Source: Taudactylus pleione (Eukaryota > Chordata > Amphibia > Anura > Myobatrachidae). From it: a stretch of DNA of 64,000 bases. This document shows, one piece after another, positions 53,401 through 60,365 of the stretch; position 1 is the first letter of the stretch, and every line of letters starts with the position of its first letter. A model generated the notes under the pieces. It made no database searches, had not been told where the DNA came from, and was given only the letters and a program-made list of their open reading frames with translations. The translations under genes and the position numbers were made by a program. Location of the stretch: contig JAUIMM010001600.1 in assembly GCA_031769625.1 (NCBI GenBank), positions 1 to 64,000 of the forward strand, given 5' to 3'.

Positions 53401-53689
53401 AAGATGTAACTGAGGGGGGTAAATATTTTGGGGACACACAAACTCCACACAGATAGGGCCCAAGGCTTTTCCAGCAGATTGGTGAATAATATAAGCGGCT
53501 TCTTTAAAGACCATGATATAGGGAAACCCCTTCCTCACATCTTACCTGGAACGCAGCCAGCCCCATGGTTTTCTTACTGGCGTTCTTCGTCTGACATAGT
53601 ACCTCAAACCTCCTCCCCACCTCCGCCTGTTCTGCTGGAGACAGTCTAGAGAGGCGTTTCTGGTAATCCCCGCTCTCCACGTTCCCCAT
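29300..53689 (-). CDS. MEAK7: MEAK7 gene, 7 coding exons, 456 aa
   Basis: Joined exons: 53689-53546, 52983-52750, 46416-46278, 42469-42029, 32782-32664, 31647-31468, 29413-29300. All six introns start GT and end AG. Phases are 0, 0, 1, 1, 0, 0. The sum is 456 codons plus stop, the length I recall for human MEAK7 (TLDC1). The protein starts MGN, so Gly2 could be N-myristoylated as reported for the human protein. Residues about 245-412 form the TLDc domain, with conserved blocks KWRLLFS, FSQLCGH, FGGFAS, GYNDHYMYLNHGQQT and GMGGQHDYFGLW. MEAK7 is a lysosome-associated regulator that supports an alternative mTOR signalling branch. No frameshift or internal stop is present. The gene spans about 24.4 kb, about half of it tandem repeats. 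Similarity to the family is judged from memory, not from a search. Confidence 0.95.
29668..29935. mobile_element. GC-rich MITE with CCTAACCC tracts (copy B, MEAK7 intron 6)
   Basis: Ends contain GGCGGTCAGAATCCCGAC and, inverted, GGCGACAGAATCCCAACC. The core is built of CTCCCTACACCTAAACCCCC and CCTGACCCTAATCCTTCCC steps. A shorter and more diverged relative of the elements at 26310-26858 and 55815-56475. Ends are approximate and no clear target duplication was found. Confidence 0.55.
29936..30620. other. MEAK7 intron 6 sequence, nothing recognised
   Basis: Unique-looking intron sequence between the MITE and the 34/33-bp array. I see no exon, RNA gene or known repeat. Confidence 0.5.
30623..31424. 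repeat. 34-bp then 33-bp minisatellite (MEAK7 intron 6)
   Basis: All units share GTGGATGGGCCATACAAG. From 30623 to 30962 there are 10 copies of 34 bp ending GCGTCCCGGGGGGAGA. From 30963 to 31424 there are 14 copies of 33 bp ending with forms of TCGCACCTGGGGAGA or GGGCACCTGGGGAGA. The array ends about 43 bases from the exon 6 donor. Long open frames on both strands (up to 404 codons) come only from the periodicity. Confidence 0.95.
31468..31647 (-). CDS. MEAK7: MEAK7 coding exon 6 (residues 360-419; end of TLDc)
   Basis: The acceptor GGCTTTGCAG ends at 31648. The exon reads GMGGQHDYFGLWIDCNFGKG, then TTYNSPQLSAKEDFQIDAME, and ends PEHVL before CTG|GTGAGT. 60 codons, phase 0 both ends. A minisatellite ends only about 43 bases beyond the donor, and the frame stays open into it, so an ab initio predictor could wrongly extend this exon. 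Confidence 0.95.
31708..32545. repeat. 40-bp minisatellite (MEAK7 intron 5), about 21 copies
   Basis: The unit is CACACTGTGACCGCACACGC followed by CACGTTATACAGAGCCGGGA. Some units lose two bases (GGGACACTGTGAC). It fills most of the 1,016-bp intron between exons 5 and 6. CGTTATA/TGTTATA and GACC/GACT variants alternate. Confidence 0.93.
32664..32782 (-). CDS. MEAK7: MEAK7 coding exon 5 (residues 320-359; TLDc)
   Basis: The acceptor TACTTGCCAG ends at 32783. The two leading bases complete Gly320, then DDRCFLFTVSPRLDVYTPTG and YNDHYMYLNHGQQT follow, and the exon ends PNGL before CTG|GTGAGC. Length 119 bases, returning to phase 0. It encodes the most invariant part of the TLDc fold. The 5' flanking intron 4 (9.2 kb) holds the Tc1 and DIRS insertions. 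Confidence 0.95.
32916..34565 (-). mobile_element. Tc1/mariner element with long inverted repeats and intact transposase
   Basis: Inverted repeats of about 220 bases bound the element: CAGTCAGGTGCATAAATATT at the left and the complement of AATATTTATGCATCTGACT at the right, with TA at the junctions. The left end sits in a (TA)n run. The arms are still very similar, with a few mismatches. The transposase lies between them on the - strand. The long-arm layout resembles the IR/DR type of fish and frog Tc1 elements. It is inserted in MEAK7 intron 4, in the same orientation as the gene. Confidence 0.92.
33170..34225 (-). CDS. Tc1-like transposase, 351 aa, apparently intact
   Basis: One uninterrupted frame of normal length for the family (about 340-350 aa). 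Residues 10-55 form a paired-type helix-turn-helix (ELSLSVKQAIIRLKNQNKPI...IAKTLGVAKSTV); KRPGRPRK at 61-68 is the GRPR/AT-hook-like linker; residues about 70-120 form the second helix-turn-helix. The DDE catalytic triad is complete: D158 in WTDETK, D255 in QMDNDPKH and E290 in NPIEH, with 34 residues between the last two (DD34E). The enzyme would cut and paste the element at TA sites in the nucleus. The natural start may be Met7 (34207), since homologues usually begin just before the KELS motif. Whether it is expressed or active cannot be told. Confidence 0.92.
   Translation of the reverse strand: MLSTLNMKSKELSLSVKQAIIRLKNQNKPIREIAKTLGVAKSTVWNILKKKERTGELSNTKRPGRPRKTTVVDDRRIISLVKKNPFTTFGQIKITLQEVDVYVSKTTIKRRLHKSEYRRFTTRCKPLVSHKNRKTRLEFAKQHLKKPLQFWNNILWTDETKINLYQSDGKRRVWRRKGTAQDPKHTTSSVKHGGGSVMAWACMAANGTGSLVFIDDVTADKSSRMNSEVFRAILYAHIQSNASELIGRRFTVQMDNDPKHTAKATKEFFNAKKWNVMQWPSQSPDLNPIEHAFHLMKTKLKGKCPKNKQELKTFAVEAWQSITRDETQRLVMSMRSRLQAVIACKGFATKY
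34567..34887. other. MEAK7 intron 4 spacer, nothing recognised
   Basis: Unique-looking sequence between the Tc1 and DIRS elements. No exon or known motif seen. Confidence 0.5.
35300..36600 (-). pseudogene. DIRS tyrosine recombinase remnant
   Basis: The core-binding part is visible as LKAKGFSPSVIQMMLRARKP and DPIYHRVWQSF near 36150-36300. The catalytic start FLLAISSARRVSDLAAMSC, with the first active-site Arg in ARR, is near 35800. The late box KAATWSSVNML near 35340 corresponds to the region before the active-site Tyr. The segments are in different frames and the Tyr context is degraded. The enzyme would have integrated a circular DNA copy without target duplication. Confidence 0.82.
36620..37930 (-). 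pseudogene. DIRS reverse transcriptase / RNase H remnant
   Basis: Pieces in shifting frames read KKPNGSHRPILNLK and VPKFRMETLS (RT N-terminal part). The polymerase motif LPYLDDLLIFA has its YLDD at 37419-37430. The RNase H part, at about 36820-36930, reads NILELRAVLKALILAQDLLQ and SDSATAVAYINQGG, the acidic-residue motif typical of DIRS and related RNase H domains. The coding frame changes several times, so no full protein can be made. A methyltransferase domain, found in many vertebrate DIRS elements, was not recognised. Confidence 0.85.
37967..40545. repeat. 41-bp minisatellite inside the DIRS element, about 63 copies
   Basis: The unit is TAGCGTTTATAGTCACATAC plus AGGCAGCGTACACACAGCAGC, with a step of 41 (TAGCGTTT at 37983, then 38024). 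Two main variants differ just before TAGCG: CAGC and CACA. They occur in runs; the first half is mostly CAGC and the second mostly CACA. GGCGGCG and CACGTACAGG variants cluster between 38990 and 39180, which points to local spread of variants. Confidence 0.95.
40546..41329 (-). other. 5' portion of the DIRS element (possible gag region), not resolved
   Basis: Lies between the 41-bp array and the right inverted repeat, where DIRS elements carry gag when read on the - strand. CpG-rich. No convincing Gag motif or long frame on the - strand was found. Confidence 0.4.
41456..42028. other. MEAK7 intron 4 sequence next to exon 4
   Basis: Contains GACACGCGTTTCGCCTGG near 41608, a motif I associate with dispersed amphibian repeats, but no bounded element can be defined. 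No exon seen other than exon 4. Confidence 0.4.
42029..42469 (-). CDS. MEAK7: MEAK7 coding exon 4 (residues 173-319; start of TLDc)
   Basis: The acceptor TATCTTGCAG ends at 42470; the exon continues the split Gly codon and reads GQTLEGPALI. It ends VKPQYQ plus one base before AAG|GTGAGA. Length 441 bases. It carries SVEDWLYKVP, the HKWRLLFS motif and the first TLDc strands (ESFSQLCGHL, FIFGGFASQNWEVKP). This is the largest coding exon and the best conserved with human by eye. Confidence 0.95.
42709..44807. repeat. (ATAGC)n / ATAGCATAGATAGC array, 2.1 kb (MEAK7 intron 3)
   Basis: Built almost only from ATAGC and ATAGAT steps, often as the 14-mer CATAGATAGCATAG. Minor forms are AAAGC, ATGGC, ATAAC and AGGATAGC. 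The - strand is stop-free in three frames, giving spurious frames of up to 729 codons. Blocks with ATGGCATAGATAGC are clustered at 43640-43930 and again at 44190-44340, suggesting internal duplication. Confidence 0.95.
44808..45133. other. MEAK7 intron 3 spacer
   Basis: Unique sequence between the ATAGC array and the 105-bp array. It contains the stop codon (45031) that closes the long - strand frame running out of exon 3. Confidence 0.6.
45135..46312 (-). repeat. MEAK7: 105-bp minisatellite derived from the exon 3 / intron 3 boundary
   Basis: The segment GGCGCCTTTATCTGTGAC (+ strand) starts at 45230 and recurs every 105 bases up to the true exon 3 end at 46280: ten intronic copies, the exon-end copy and a partial distal copy at 45135. 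Read on the - strand each unit holds the last part of exon 3 (CAGCTATTGTCACAGATAAAGG) and its donor CCTG|GTACTG, then about 70 bases of intron. The distal partial copy reads GGGCCTTACAG, closer to the exon (GGCCTTGCAG) than the other copies (GGCGTCACAG), so the founding unit came from the exon. Because 105 is 35 codons, all copies are in the exon frame and that frame is open. Confidence 0.93.
46278..46416 (-). CDS. MEAK7: MEAK7 coding exon 3 (residues 127-172 plus one base)
   Basis: The acceptor CCTGTCCCCAG at 46417 is followed by FLEDLAHAAVYLLRHHNALS. The exon ends at LLSQIKAP plus the first base of Gly173, before the donor CCTG|GTACTG. Length 139 bases, ending in phase 1, matching exon 4. 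The last ~35 bases and the donor are repeated about ten times in the next intron, in the same frame, and the frame stays open for 460 codons through the array. Which donor is used in vivo cannot be told from sequence. The first donor gives the family-length protein. Confidence 0.92.
46506..47943. repeat. 31-bp minisatellite (MEAK7 intron 2), about 46 copies
   Basis: The unit is AATGAGGAAAACACCTGCCG then CTACCACCCGC, with 30-bp forms lacking one A and rare shorter units. Variants ACACC/ACGCC and CTACTCC/CTACCACC/CTCCTCC are mixed. A block of about 350 bases or more occurs twice, 461 bases apart. Confidence 0.94.
47944..48303. other. T-rich intron 2 sequence with a short hairpin
   Basis: Several T runs of 8-15 bases, and the inverted pair GGGGTGCAGGCT/AGCCTGCACCCC at about 48099-48135 that could fold into a 12-bp stem. 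Possibly an old MITE; boundaries not found. Confidence 0.45.
48304..48480. mobile_element. palindromic MITE with two perfect X-box motifs (copy 2)
   Basis: The left arm TAAGGGGTAAATTTACTAAG and the right arm ending CTTAGTAAATGTACCCCTTA are near-perfect inverted repeats extending about 70 bases. Each arm includes GTTGCCCATAGCAAC (seen as GTTGCTATGGGCAAC on the right), which fits the RFX X-box consensus GTNRCC-N(0-3)-RGYAAC. No coding capacity. It is the same family as 25037-25210. Confidence 0.8.
48346..48360. promoter_or_regulatory. RFX X-box-like motif in the MITE left arm
   Basis: GTTGCCCATAGCAAC: half-sites GTTGCC and AGCAAC with a 3-base spacer fit the RFX consensus at every defined position. 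A second perfect copy, inverted, lies at about 48422-48436. Binding is not shown; the motif may simply be part of the MITE palindrome. Confidence 0.45.
48714..51805. repeat. 68-bp minisatellite (MEAK7 intron 2), about 45 copies
   Basis: The unit starts CTAATGCTGATCTCCTGTTA and runs through TTGTGTGTCTATGAGAAGTG to CTATTACATGTGTTACTTATG; the start recurs at 48721 and 48789, a 68-base step. Diagnostic variants are GTGTCT/GTCTCT, ACTTATG/ACTAATG/AGTTATG and CCAGTC/CCTGTC. Units decay at the right end (51590-51805), with shorter and diverged copies. Confidence 0.95.
51806..52288. other. MEAK7 intron 2 sequence, nothing recognised
   Basis: AT-rich, with A and T runs near 51960-52030. No exon or RNA gene found. 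Confidence 0.5.
52289..52430. mobile_element. small inverted-repeat element (hAT-like MITE?)
   Basis: TTTAAAGGATATCAATGCTTGAGCACAG on the left pairs with the complement of CTGTGCTCAGCCATGGATATCCTTAAAA on the right, around a short AT-rich centre. Its size and symmetry suggest a non-autonomous DNA transposon; the family is not certain. Confidence 0.55.
52750..52983 (-). CDS. MEAK7: MEAK7 coding exon 2 (residues 49-126)
   Basis: The acceptor TTTTCCCAG is followed by DAVGSSLPAAMCQRIFRGMQ; the exon ends GSQTQQ before CAG|GTTAATG. It has 78 codons, phase 0 to phase 0. The alternative donor 30 bases earlier (CAA|GTAACA) would also keep frame but drops the QTQQ segment that aligns with the human exon end, so the later donor is preferred. 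Conserved blocks are SMNITGKPSG, REQFTLFLIDILRG and EEKSGIVIRM. Confidence 0.93.
52984..53545 (-). other. MEAK7: MEAK7 intron 1 (562 bp), no array
   Basis: GT-AG intron from GTAAGA at 53545 to TTTTCCCAG at 52984. No tandem repeat, no transposon and no further exon is recognisable. Confidence 0.8.
53546..53689 (-). CDS. MEAK7: MEAK7 coding exon 1 (residues 1-48)
   Basis: Starts at ATG 53689 (MGNVESGDYQKRLSRLSPAE) and ends AAFQ before the donor CCAG|GTAAGA. Length 144 bases, ends in phase 0. Gly2 is kept as a potential myristoylation site. The segment LSPAEQAEVGRRFEVL corresponds to the EF-hand-like N-terminal part of the family. The following intron is 562 bp and is the only MEAK7 intron without a tandem array. 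Confidence 0.93.
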
Positions 53690-53715
53690 CGCTACTCACC
53701 GCGGAGGCGTATACC
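53690..53715 (-). other. MEAK7: MEAK7 5' UTR part of the first coding exon
   Basis: On the - strand a pyrimidine-rich tract ending TTTTGCAG stops at 53716, then 26 bases lead to the ATG. This looks like an acceptor, implying a non-coding first exon further upstream that I could not locate. A TATAAA about 30 bases upstream offers a weaker alternative reading, a start site here. A donor-like CG|GTGAGT lies at 53700/53699, ten bases before the ATG. Confidence 0.5.
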
Positions 53716-54284
53716 CTGCAAAACCAGAAATAGCTTTATAAAGAAGAGGCAAAGCACATAACAGGGCCGGTTAGATGGACCCGTGCGCTGCTTTCTGTTG
53801 CCGCAGTCTGAACACACGGCCCTATCTGTCCATGTTGTTCCATAAACAATGCTAATAAAATAAATTTATGACAAGTCTATGTCCTCCAGGAACAATATAA
53901 AACATGAAACAATAAATGGCAAAACTATAAAATACGCCCCTGTACCGGCAGCCACATAAAACAGGAATTTGGTACTTACCGATAAATCCCTTTCTCCGAT
54001 TCCATAGGGGACACTGGAGGTTAAAGACAGTGGGGTATAGACGTTGCTAAGTGGAGCTGGGCACTTTAAATTGAAAGAAGTTTGACTAGCTCCTCGCCCT
54101 CTATACCCCCCTACAAGCTAAGAAAACTGTGCCCGAGGGGAGCTGAGAAAACACGGAAGAGGAGGCGGCGCAGCCAGTACACACTACATATGAGAAAGCT
54201 GAAATAACAGTAACACAACCAGAGACATCAAACAGTCATAACATGACCCCAACCCTGGCAGGAAGGAACAGCGCAGGGTGGGCG

Positions 54285-54390
54285 TCCAGGGTCCCCTATG
54301 GAATCGGAGAAAGGGATTTATCGGTAAGAACCAAAATCCTTCATCCACTAGGGGGCACTGGGGGTTAATTACAGTGGGGACGTCCCAGAG
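54285..54390. repeat. internal complementary region of the second DIRS element
   Basis: Joins a reversed copy of the element's left tip to a copy of its right tip (+ strand: CCCCTATGGAATCGGAGAAA, then TTTATCGGTAAG, then CATCCACTAGGGGGCACTGG). It is directly readable by comparing with 53968-54020 and 58110-58170. Confidence 0.75.
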
Positions 54391-54574
54391 CTCCCGTTTC
54401 GGGCGGGAAGCGGTGAGAACCCTGCAAAACAAACAGGACATGTTGCGCTGCAGAGGCCGCAAACATGTGAAAACCATAAAAAACCAATAACGATATGCCA
54501 GCTAGACCAAGCAGCCTCTTGGCAAAGAAAACCCCATGAAAAACCTCCACGAGCAGCCACCAAGGGGAACCCAC
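54365..54574 (-). pseudogene. DIRS tyrosine recombinase C-terminal fragment
   Basis: Two adjacent frames give EAAWSSWHIVIGF and FYGFHMFAASAAQHVLFVLQ, matching the pattern of the last part of DIRS recombinases (AA-WSS-x-H/T-F-x-x-FY, then a hydrophobic tail). The frame shift inside the box and the missing upstream domains show it is dead. Compare KAATWSSVNML in the element at 34888-41455. Confidence 0.6.
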
Positions 54575-55814
54575 TGAGCGAGAGGAATGCTCCGAAATAA
54601 AACAGGCGTAGGCTCCCTACAGGAAGCCATATCCACCTGTCTGACGGACAGACCAGGCCAGCGACTGTGTGGAGGGCTAGCTAGCCAGGACGAACACCAG
54701 CATACAAAACACAAAGTGTATCTGCTGTACTTCTGGCTGCAGTCCTAGTGACAGAAATACGAAGAACCCTGACCAAAACCTTTAAAGTTGTCGAACGAAG
54801 GCGAATTTTGAGGAAGAACCGGTATCACAATCAGACGTTGATGTGGAAAGAACAAAACGAAACCACCCTTGCCCAGCAAGCACTAGGCTTGGTAGAGAAG
54901 GAGGGTAAGAGAAGAGGAAAGGAGAGTTTCGAAATACAAAACTCAGAAACCCCTGGAGAGGCGAATTCTACTGTAAACGCTGCTCTGTCGTGTAATCCGG
55001 TGGTAAAAAACAAGGTAGGAGGAGGAGACTAAATAGTCAAACTGTATTTTGAGCGATAAGAACCCGGACCCAAGTGTCCGTCCCAAATTCCGTTCCTACT
55101 ACTCTGAGGTGTAGTTGCGACTCTGCCCCGACCTCCGGAATCACGTGAAGATGATGGTCCCGTGAACAAGCCGGAGCACTAAAGGACCAAGCGAGGGTCC
55201 TGAGAAAGAACTACTACGGGGAGGAGCCGCAGACAGAATATATCTCCAGTAGCTTGAGAAATCCATTTATCTAGATTTACTGTGAGTAATACACTATCCA
55301 CTAAGGGAAGTTATAATACAGTTGTCTCAAATCCACATCCGCCCTTATGCAGATAACAATGACGGGCCGCAGTATCATACCTGCAGCTGTATAAATGGAC
55401 TGGAGAGTATACTCGAAACTCCAGCCTGATGTCTTTACAAGACATGGCCCCCGGAACCGGTAACGTCATGATCACGAAACCCATGGACCTACTGTAGTGG
55501 AGAAGGTTTTACTGCGATATGCATGAAAAAAGGAAAAAGATAACCACCACCGGGATATGTGAAACGTGTTTATCCGGATGTTCCCAAGCTGACCTCAGAA
55601 TATAATCCAGTTTTACTGAAACTTCTTTTATTTCTTTAAAAAGAAATACGGTGGAGCAGGACTAGCGTCCTTATCCTGTAACTGCGCTAGCTGGCGTATT
55701 GCAGAAAATAAAGCCTCTTTCTCACAGGACACTATTTATATGGTACGGGAAAGAGCCATAGTTCTAAGCTAAGGTCCTGCTTCTAGAGTCCCTGACCTGG
55801 AAGCCCCTCTATTT
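54575..55814. other. unresolved interior of the second DIRS element
   Basis: No reverse transcriptase or RNase H motif was recognised in any frame. Short frames, such as 94 codons at 54748-55032, look accidental. Confidence 0.4.
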
Positions 55815-56475
55815 TTCTGGGGTGTGATATCAAATCCCAACAGCGGCTGCCCAACAAAGGAGGAAATCCCGATCGTCCTAAAGGTAAGTATAAACTAATC
55901 TAATTCTACCCCCTAACCCTCCTTTAGGATGCCTAACCCTAACCTCCCCACCCCCTGTGCCTAACCCTAACCCCCATCTAAGTGCCTAAACCAAACCCCC
56001 CCTTCCCCGCTGCCTAAACCTAAGTCCCCCGGGGGGGGGTGCCTAACCATAACCTCCCCCCAGGGGGGTGCCTAACGCCAACCCCCCCCCCCTGTGCCTA
56101 ACTGTAACCCCATCTAAGTGCCTAAACCAAACCCCCCCTTCACCGCTGCCTAAACCTAAGTCCCCCGGGGGGGTGCCTAAACCTAACCCTCCCTCCCCCT
56201 AGCCTAAACCTAACCTCCCGGGGGGGTGCCTAACCCTAACCTCCCCCCGGGGGTGCCTAACCCTCCCTCCCCCTAGCCTAACCCTAACCTCCCAGGGGGG
56301 TGCCTAACCCTAAGTCCCCCCCGGGAACCCTAAACCTAACCCACCCCCCCGCAGCTGTCTGCTGCGGCGCCCAGCATCCCCATGCATCTCCCGACGTCAA
56401 TCAAATGACGCCTGTCATTCGTCCCTAGTCGGGATTACAGTGTCTGGAAGCCGGCTTCCGGACTACATCCCATTT
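55815..56475. mobile_element. GC-rich MITE with CCTAACCC tracts (copy C)
   Basis: Shares AATCCCGATCGTCC and AGGTAAG...GAACTAA-type spacing with copy A, the CCTAACCCTAACC core alternating with GGGGGG runs, and a right end GGAAGCCGGCTTCCGGACTA. The inner module GTGCCTAACC...CCCCCC is itself tandemly repeated, about every 120 bases (compare 55970-56060 with 56090-56180). Nested in the second DIRS-like element. Confidence 0.65.
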
Positions 56476-57767
56476 TTCTGAGAAGCCTTCAGCTCAGCAT
56501 AGAGAAGCCACATGGGGGCGTATGAGGCAAACATAATAGGACACCACGGTAAGACGCCGCTTCCCCTATAGGTTATGCTGACTGAATAACCTCCGTAAGG
56601 GCAGTCAGCCAATAGTCCAAAGCTCGGTTGCTCTGTTAGTGTAACATGCGCCATTCAAGCTGGCGAATCTGCCCTCTCGGAAGATTATTGTTCAGGATGC
56701 ACAAGCCTACAACACCTGGTATTCCCAGGGTGTATACAGGGTGGTGTGGCCGTAGGTTATATTATAGGGAGAACAGATAAACTCCACCCAGCCAGAACTG
56801 CAGAGGTAACTGAACCCCCAGCGCTGCAACGGAGCAACGCCAACCACCACACCATCCGGGTTACACAATAGGGTATTACATGACAGCCCCTGTGTAAACT
56901 ATCCTGCACAATATTAGCAGGTAATCCTAGAGACGTCATGATACATACAGACCCCCCACACACACACACAACAGTAAGTGTACTGAAAAAAGGTCAAACT
57001 AAGAAACCGGGTATATAGAGGGGCAGGAGAGCGCCACACTAGCCTAATAGCGCTCCTAGCAGTGCCAGAAAACGCCTAGGTATAGGAGGAAGTATCTCCT
57101 GCCTTGCCTAAACCCCGCCATGTACTTACAGCTTAGGAAAAGGCTACCAGTTCTACGCAGCAGTGATTTAATCATTCAGCAAACAGGGTCTCTCCGTGTA
57201 ATGGGCACCAGCACTTCCAGAGGAGCGCTGTGGCCACTGATGGTGAGAAGCAGGACTCCGGAGCCAAGTCCCCCCCCCCACCCGCTATGGCGCTCAAACT
57301 TAGTTATGAGAGCGCTATTAACTCTGGCTTTCTCACAGCCGAGTGTAGATCGGGGATATGCAGCTGACACAGTGACCCTGATATCCTTGCTGTGCTGCTA
57401 ATAACACCGCCTTTAATACAATAACCTGGCTACCCCGCTACTCGGGAAGCCAGGGTCTACTCACCGAGCTGCACATGCTGCCGACGGCGATGTGACTGAT
57501 GGGGGCTGCTATGCGCGCTGCACGCAGCGGCATGTGCGACAACCCTGTTTAGTAGACAGTGGTCTAAGCAGTTGGGGACCCCAGGCAGAGTGCATGCGTT
57601 TGCGAGTGGGTTCCCCCGGCAGCTCCATCATTGCAGACAGGTAGCGCAGCTGCTGCCTGTCTGTCCTCAAAGTGATATCTTATTTCAGCGCAGCAGCGCT
57701 CTATCAATTAAAAAACCCAGAGAAGCGTAGCTACACACCCAGCTCCACACGGGCTCAGACTTAAGCT
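56476..57767. other. unresolved part of the second DIRS-like element
   Basis: No known domain found on either strand. Contains a GC-rich stretch at 57460-57660. A donor-like GCTCG|GTGAGTAG on the - strand near 57470 could belong to an upstream MEAK7 exon, but nothing else supports this. Confidence 0.35.
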
Positions 57768-58045
57768 GCCCACACACCAGACAAACTTACATCCAATCAT
57801 TCAACTAGTTGATTGGTTGGAATGAAAACCTGGTAAGGGATGAAAGTAAATGACAATCAGCAATTTGCTCCCAAACGCCGGAAAATGGACAAAAACTGTT
57901 GTTTGAACAAATAGTTTAGATCAAACATTTAACAAACTTGTCTGACGCCATTTTCATCTGTTTTCTGGCATTTAGGAGCAAATTGCTGATCATCAGTTAC
58001 TCCCATACGTTACCAGATTCTCATTCCAACCAATCAACTAGTGGG
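57768..58045. mobile_element. palindromic MITE nested near the right end of the DIRS-like element
   Basis: Arms ACTAGTTGATTGGTTGGAAT and CATTCCAACCAATCAACTAG are inverted. Inner blocks CAGCAATTTGCTCC and GGAGCAAATTGCTG are also paired around a centre near 57910. About 280 bp, non-coding. Confidence 0.7.
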
Positions 58046-58319
58046 GCTTGTAGGGGGGTATAAAGGGGGAGGAGCTAGTCACCTTGAAATTTAAAGTGCC
58101 CAAGCTCCACTTAGCACCGTCTATACCCCACTGTCTTTAGCCTCCAGTGCCCCCTAGTGGATGAAGGAAAAATACAGCAGACAGGAGAAAGAACGGGTAA
58201 TTAGCTGTTGGATGTACAGGTAACACTACACATCTCGGAGGGGTCACACGCAGAGCTGGGCCTATGGGCAATGGGATCCTGGAGCTATCTAGCCACACCA
58301 GGCAGCAATGCAATGCCCC

Positions 58320-58341
58320 TTAATAATAATAATAATGCTCC

Positions 58342-58374
<33 letters not shown>

Positions 58375-58624
58375 CCCCTTAATAATAATAAAAATGCCTA
58401 TTAATAATAAATAATAATAATAATAAGCAATGACATACAGAAGCGAGTACAGCCGCACCAGGCAGCAATGCAACGCCCCAATAAAAATAATAATAATAAT
58501 AAGCAATGACATGCAGAGGCGAGTACAGCCGCACCAGGCAGCAATGCAATGTCCCATAATAATAATAATAAGCAATGACATACAGAGGCGAGTACAGCCA
58601 CACCAGGCAACAATGCAATGCCCC

Positions 58625-58659
<35 letters not shown>

Positions 58660-58712
58660 GCAATGACATACAGAGGCGAGTACAGCCACACCAGGCAGCA
58701 ATGCAATGCCCC

Positions 58713-58747
<35 letters not shown>

Positions 58748-58983
58748 GCAATGACATACAGAGGCGAGTACAGCCACACCAGGCAGCAATGCAATGCCCA
58801 ATAATAATAATAATAATAATAATAATTATAAAAAGCAATGACATACAGAGGAGAGTACAGACGCACCAGGCAACAATGCAATGCCCCAGTAATAATAATA
58901 ATAATAATAATAATAAAAATAATAAGCAATGACATACAGAGGCGAGTACAGCCACACCAGGCAGCAATGCAATGCCCCATAAC

Positions 58984-59015
<32 letters not shown>

Positions 59016-59288
59016 GCAATGACATACACAGGAGAGTACAGCCGCACCAGGCAACAATGCAATGCCCCAGTAATAATAATAATAATAATAAGCAATGACA
59101 TACAGAGGCGAGTACAGCCGCACCAGGCAGCAATGCAATGTCCCATAATAATAATAATAAGCAATGACATACAGAGGCGAGTACAGCCACACCAGGCAGC
59201 AATGCAATGCCCCAGTAATAATAATAATAATAATAAGCAATGACATACAGAGGTCAGTACGCCGCACCAGGCAGCAATGCAATACCCC

Positions 59289-59325
<37 letters not shown>

Positions 59326-59781
59326 GCAATGACATACAGAGGCGAGTACAGCCGCACCAGGCAGCAATGCAATGCCCCATAATAATAATAATAAGCAATG
59401 ACATACAGAGGCGAGTACAGCCACACCAGGCAACAATGCAATGCCCCATAATAATAATAATAACCAATGACATACAGAGGGGAGTACAGCCGCACCAGGC
59501 ACCAATGCAATGCCCCATAATAATAATAATAATAATAATGCCCCAATAATAATAATAATAATAATAAGCAATGACATACAGAGTCGAGTACAGCCACACC
59601 AGGCAGCAATGCAATGCCCCAATAATAATAATAATAATGCCCTATAATAAGCAATGACATACAGAGGAGAGCACAGCCACACCAGGCAGCAATGCAATGC
59701 CCCATAATAATAATAATAATAATAATAAGCAATGACATACAGAGGCGAGTACAGCCGCAGCAGGCAGCAATGCAATGCCCC

Positions 59782-59816
<35 letters not shown>

Positions 59817-60009
59817 GCAATGACATAGAGTCGAGTACAGCCGCACCAGGCAGCAATGCAATGCCCCAATAATAATAATAATAATAAGCAATGACATACA
59901 GAGGAGAGTACAGCCACACCAGGCAGCAATGCAATGTCCCATAATAATAATAATAAGCAATGACATACAGAGGCGAGTACAGCCACACCAGGCAACAATG
60001 CAATGCCCC

Positions 60010-60044
<35 letters not shown>

Positions 60045-60171
60045 GCAATGACATACAGAGGCGAGTACAGCCACACCAGGCAGCAATGCCCCATAATAAT
60101 AATAATAATAATAATAAGCAATGACATACAGAGGCGAGTACAGCCGCACCAGGTAACAATGCAATGCCCCA

Positions 60172-60205
<34 letters not shown>

Positions 60206-60327
60206 GCAATGACATACAGAGGCGAGTACAGCCGCACCAGGCAGCAATGCAATGTCCCATAATAATAATAAGCAATGACATACAGAGGCGAGTACAGCCA
60301 CACCAGGCAACAATGCAATGCCCCAGT

Positions 60328-60365
<38 letters not shown>

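Larger units (their letters stand above)
53968..58172 (-). mobile_element. second DIRS-like element, 4.2 kb, decayed
   Basis: The left end (53968-54120) and right end (about 58025-58172) are inverted repeats sharing CACTGGAGG, TAAAGACAGTGGGGTATAGA and CTAAGTGGAGCT. Near 54285-54390 lies a segment made of the complement of the left extreme end (GGAATCGGAGAAAGGGATTT) joined to a copy of the right extreme end (CCTTCATCCACTAGGGGGCA). This fused-end structure is the internal complementary region that DIRS elements use as template for circle closure. A tyrosine-recombinase C-terminal fragment lies next to it. Most of the interior is unrecognisable, and two MITEs have inserted. Confidence 0.78.

Noticed and set aside
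57461..57560. GC-rich segment with donor-like GCTCG|GTGAGTAG on the - strand as a possible non-coding first exon of MEAK7
   Set aside because: A single splice motif with no promoter, no conserved sequence and a position inside a decayed transposon is too weak to annotate.
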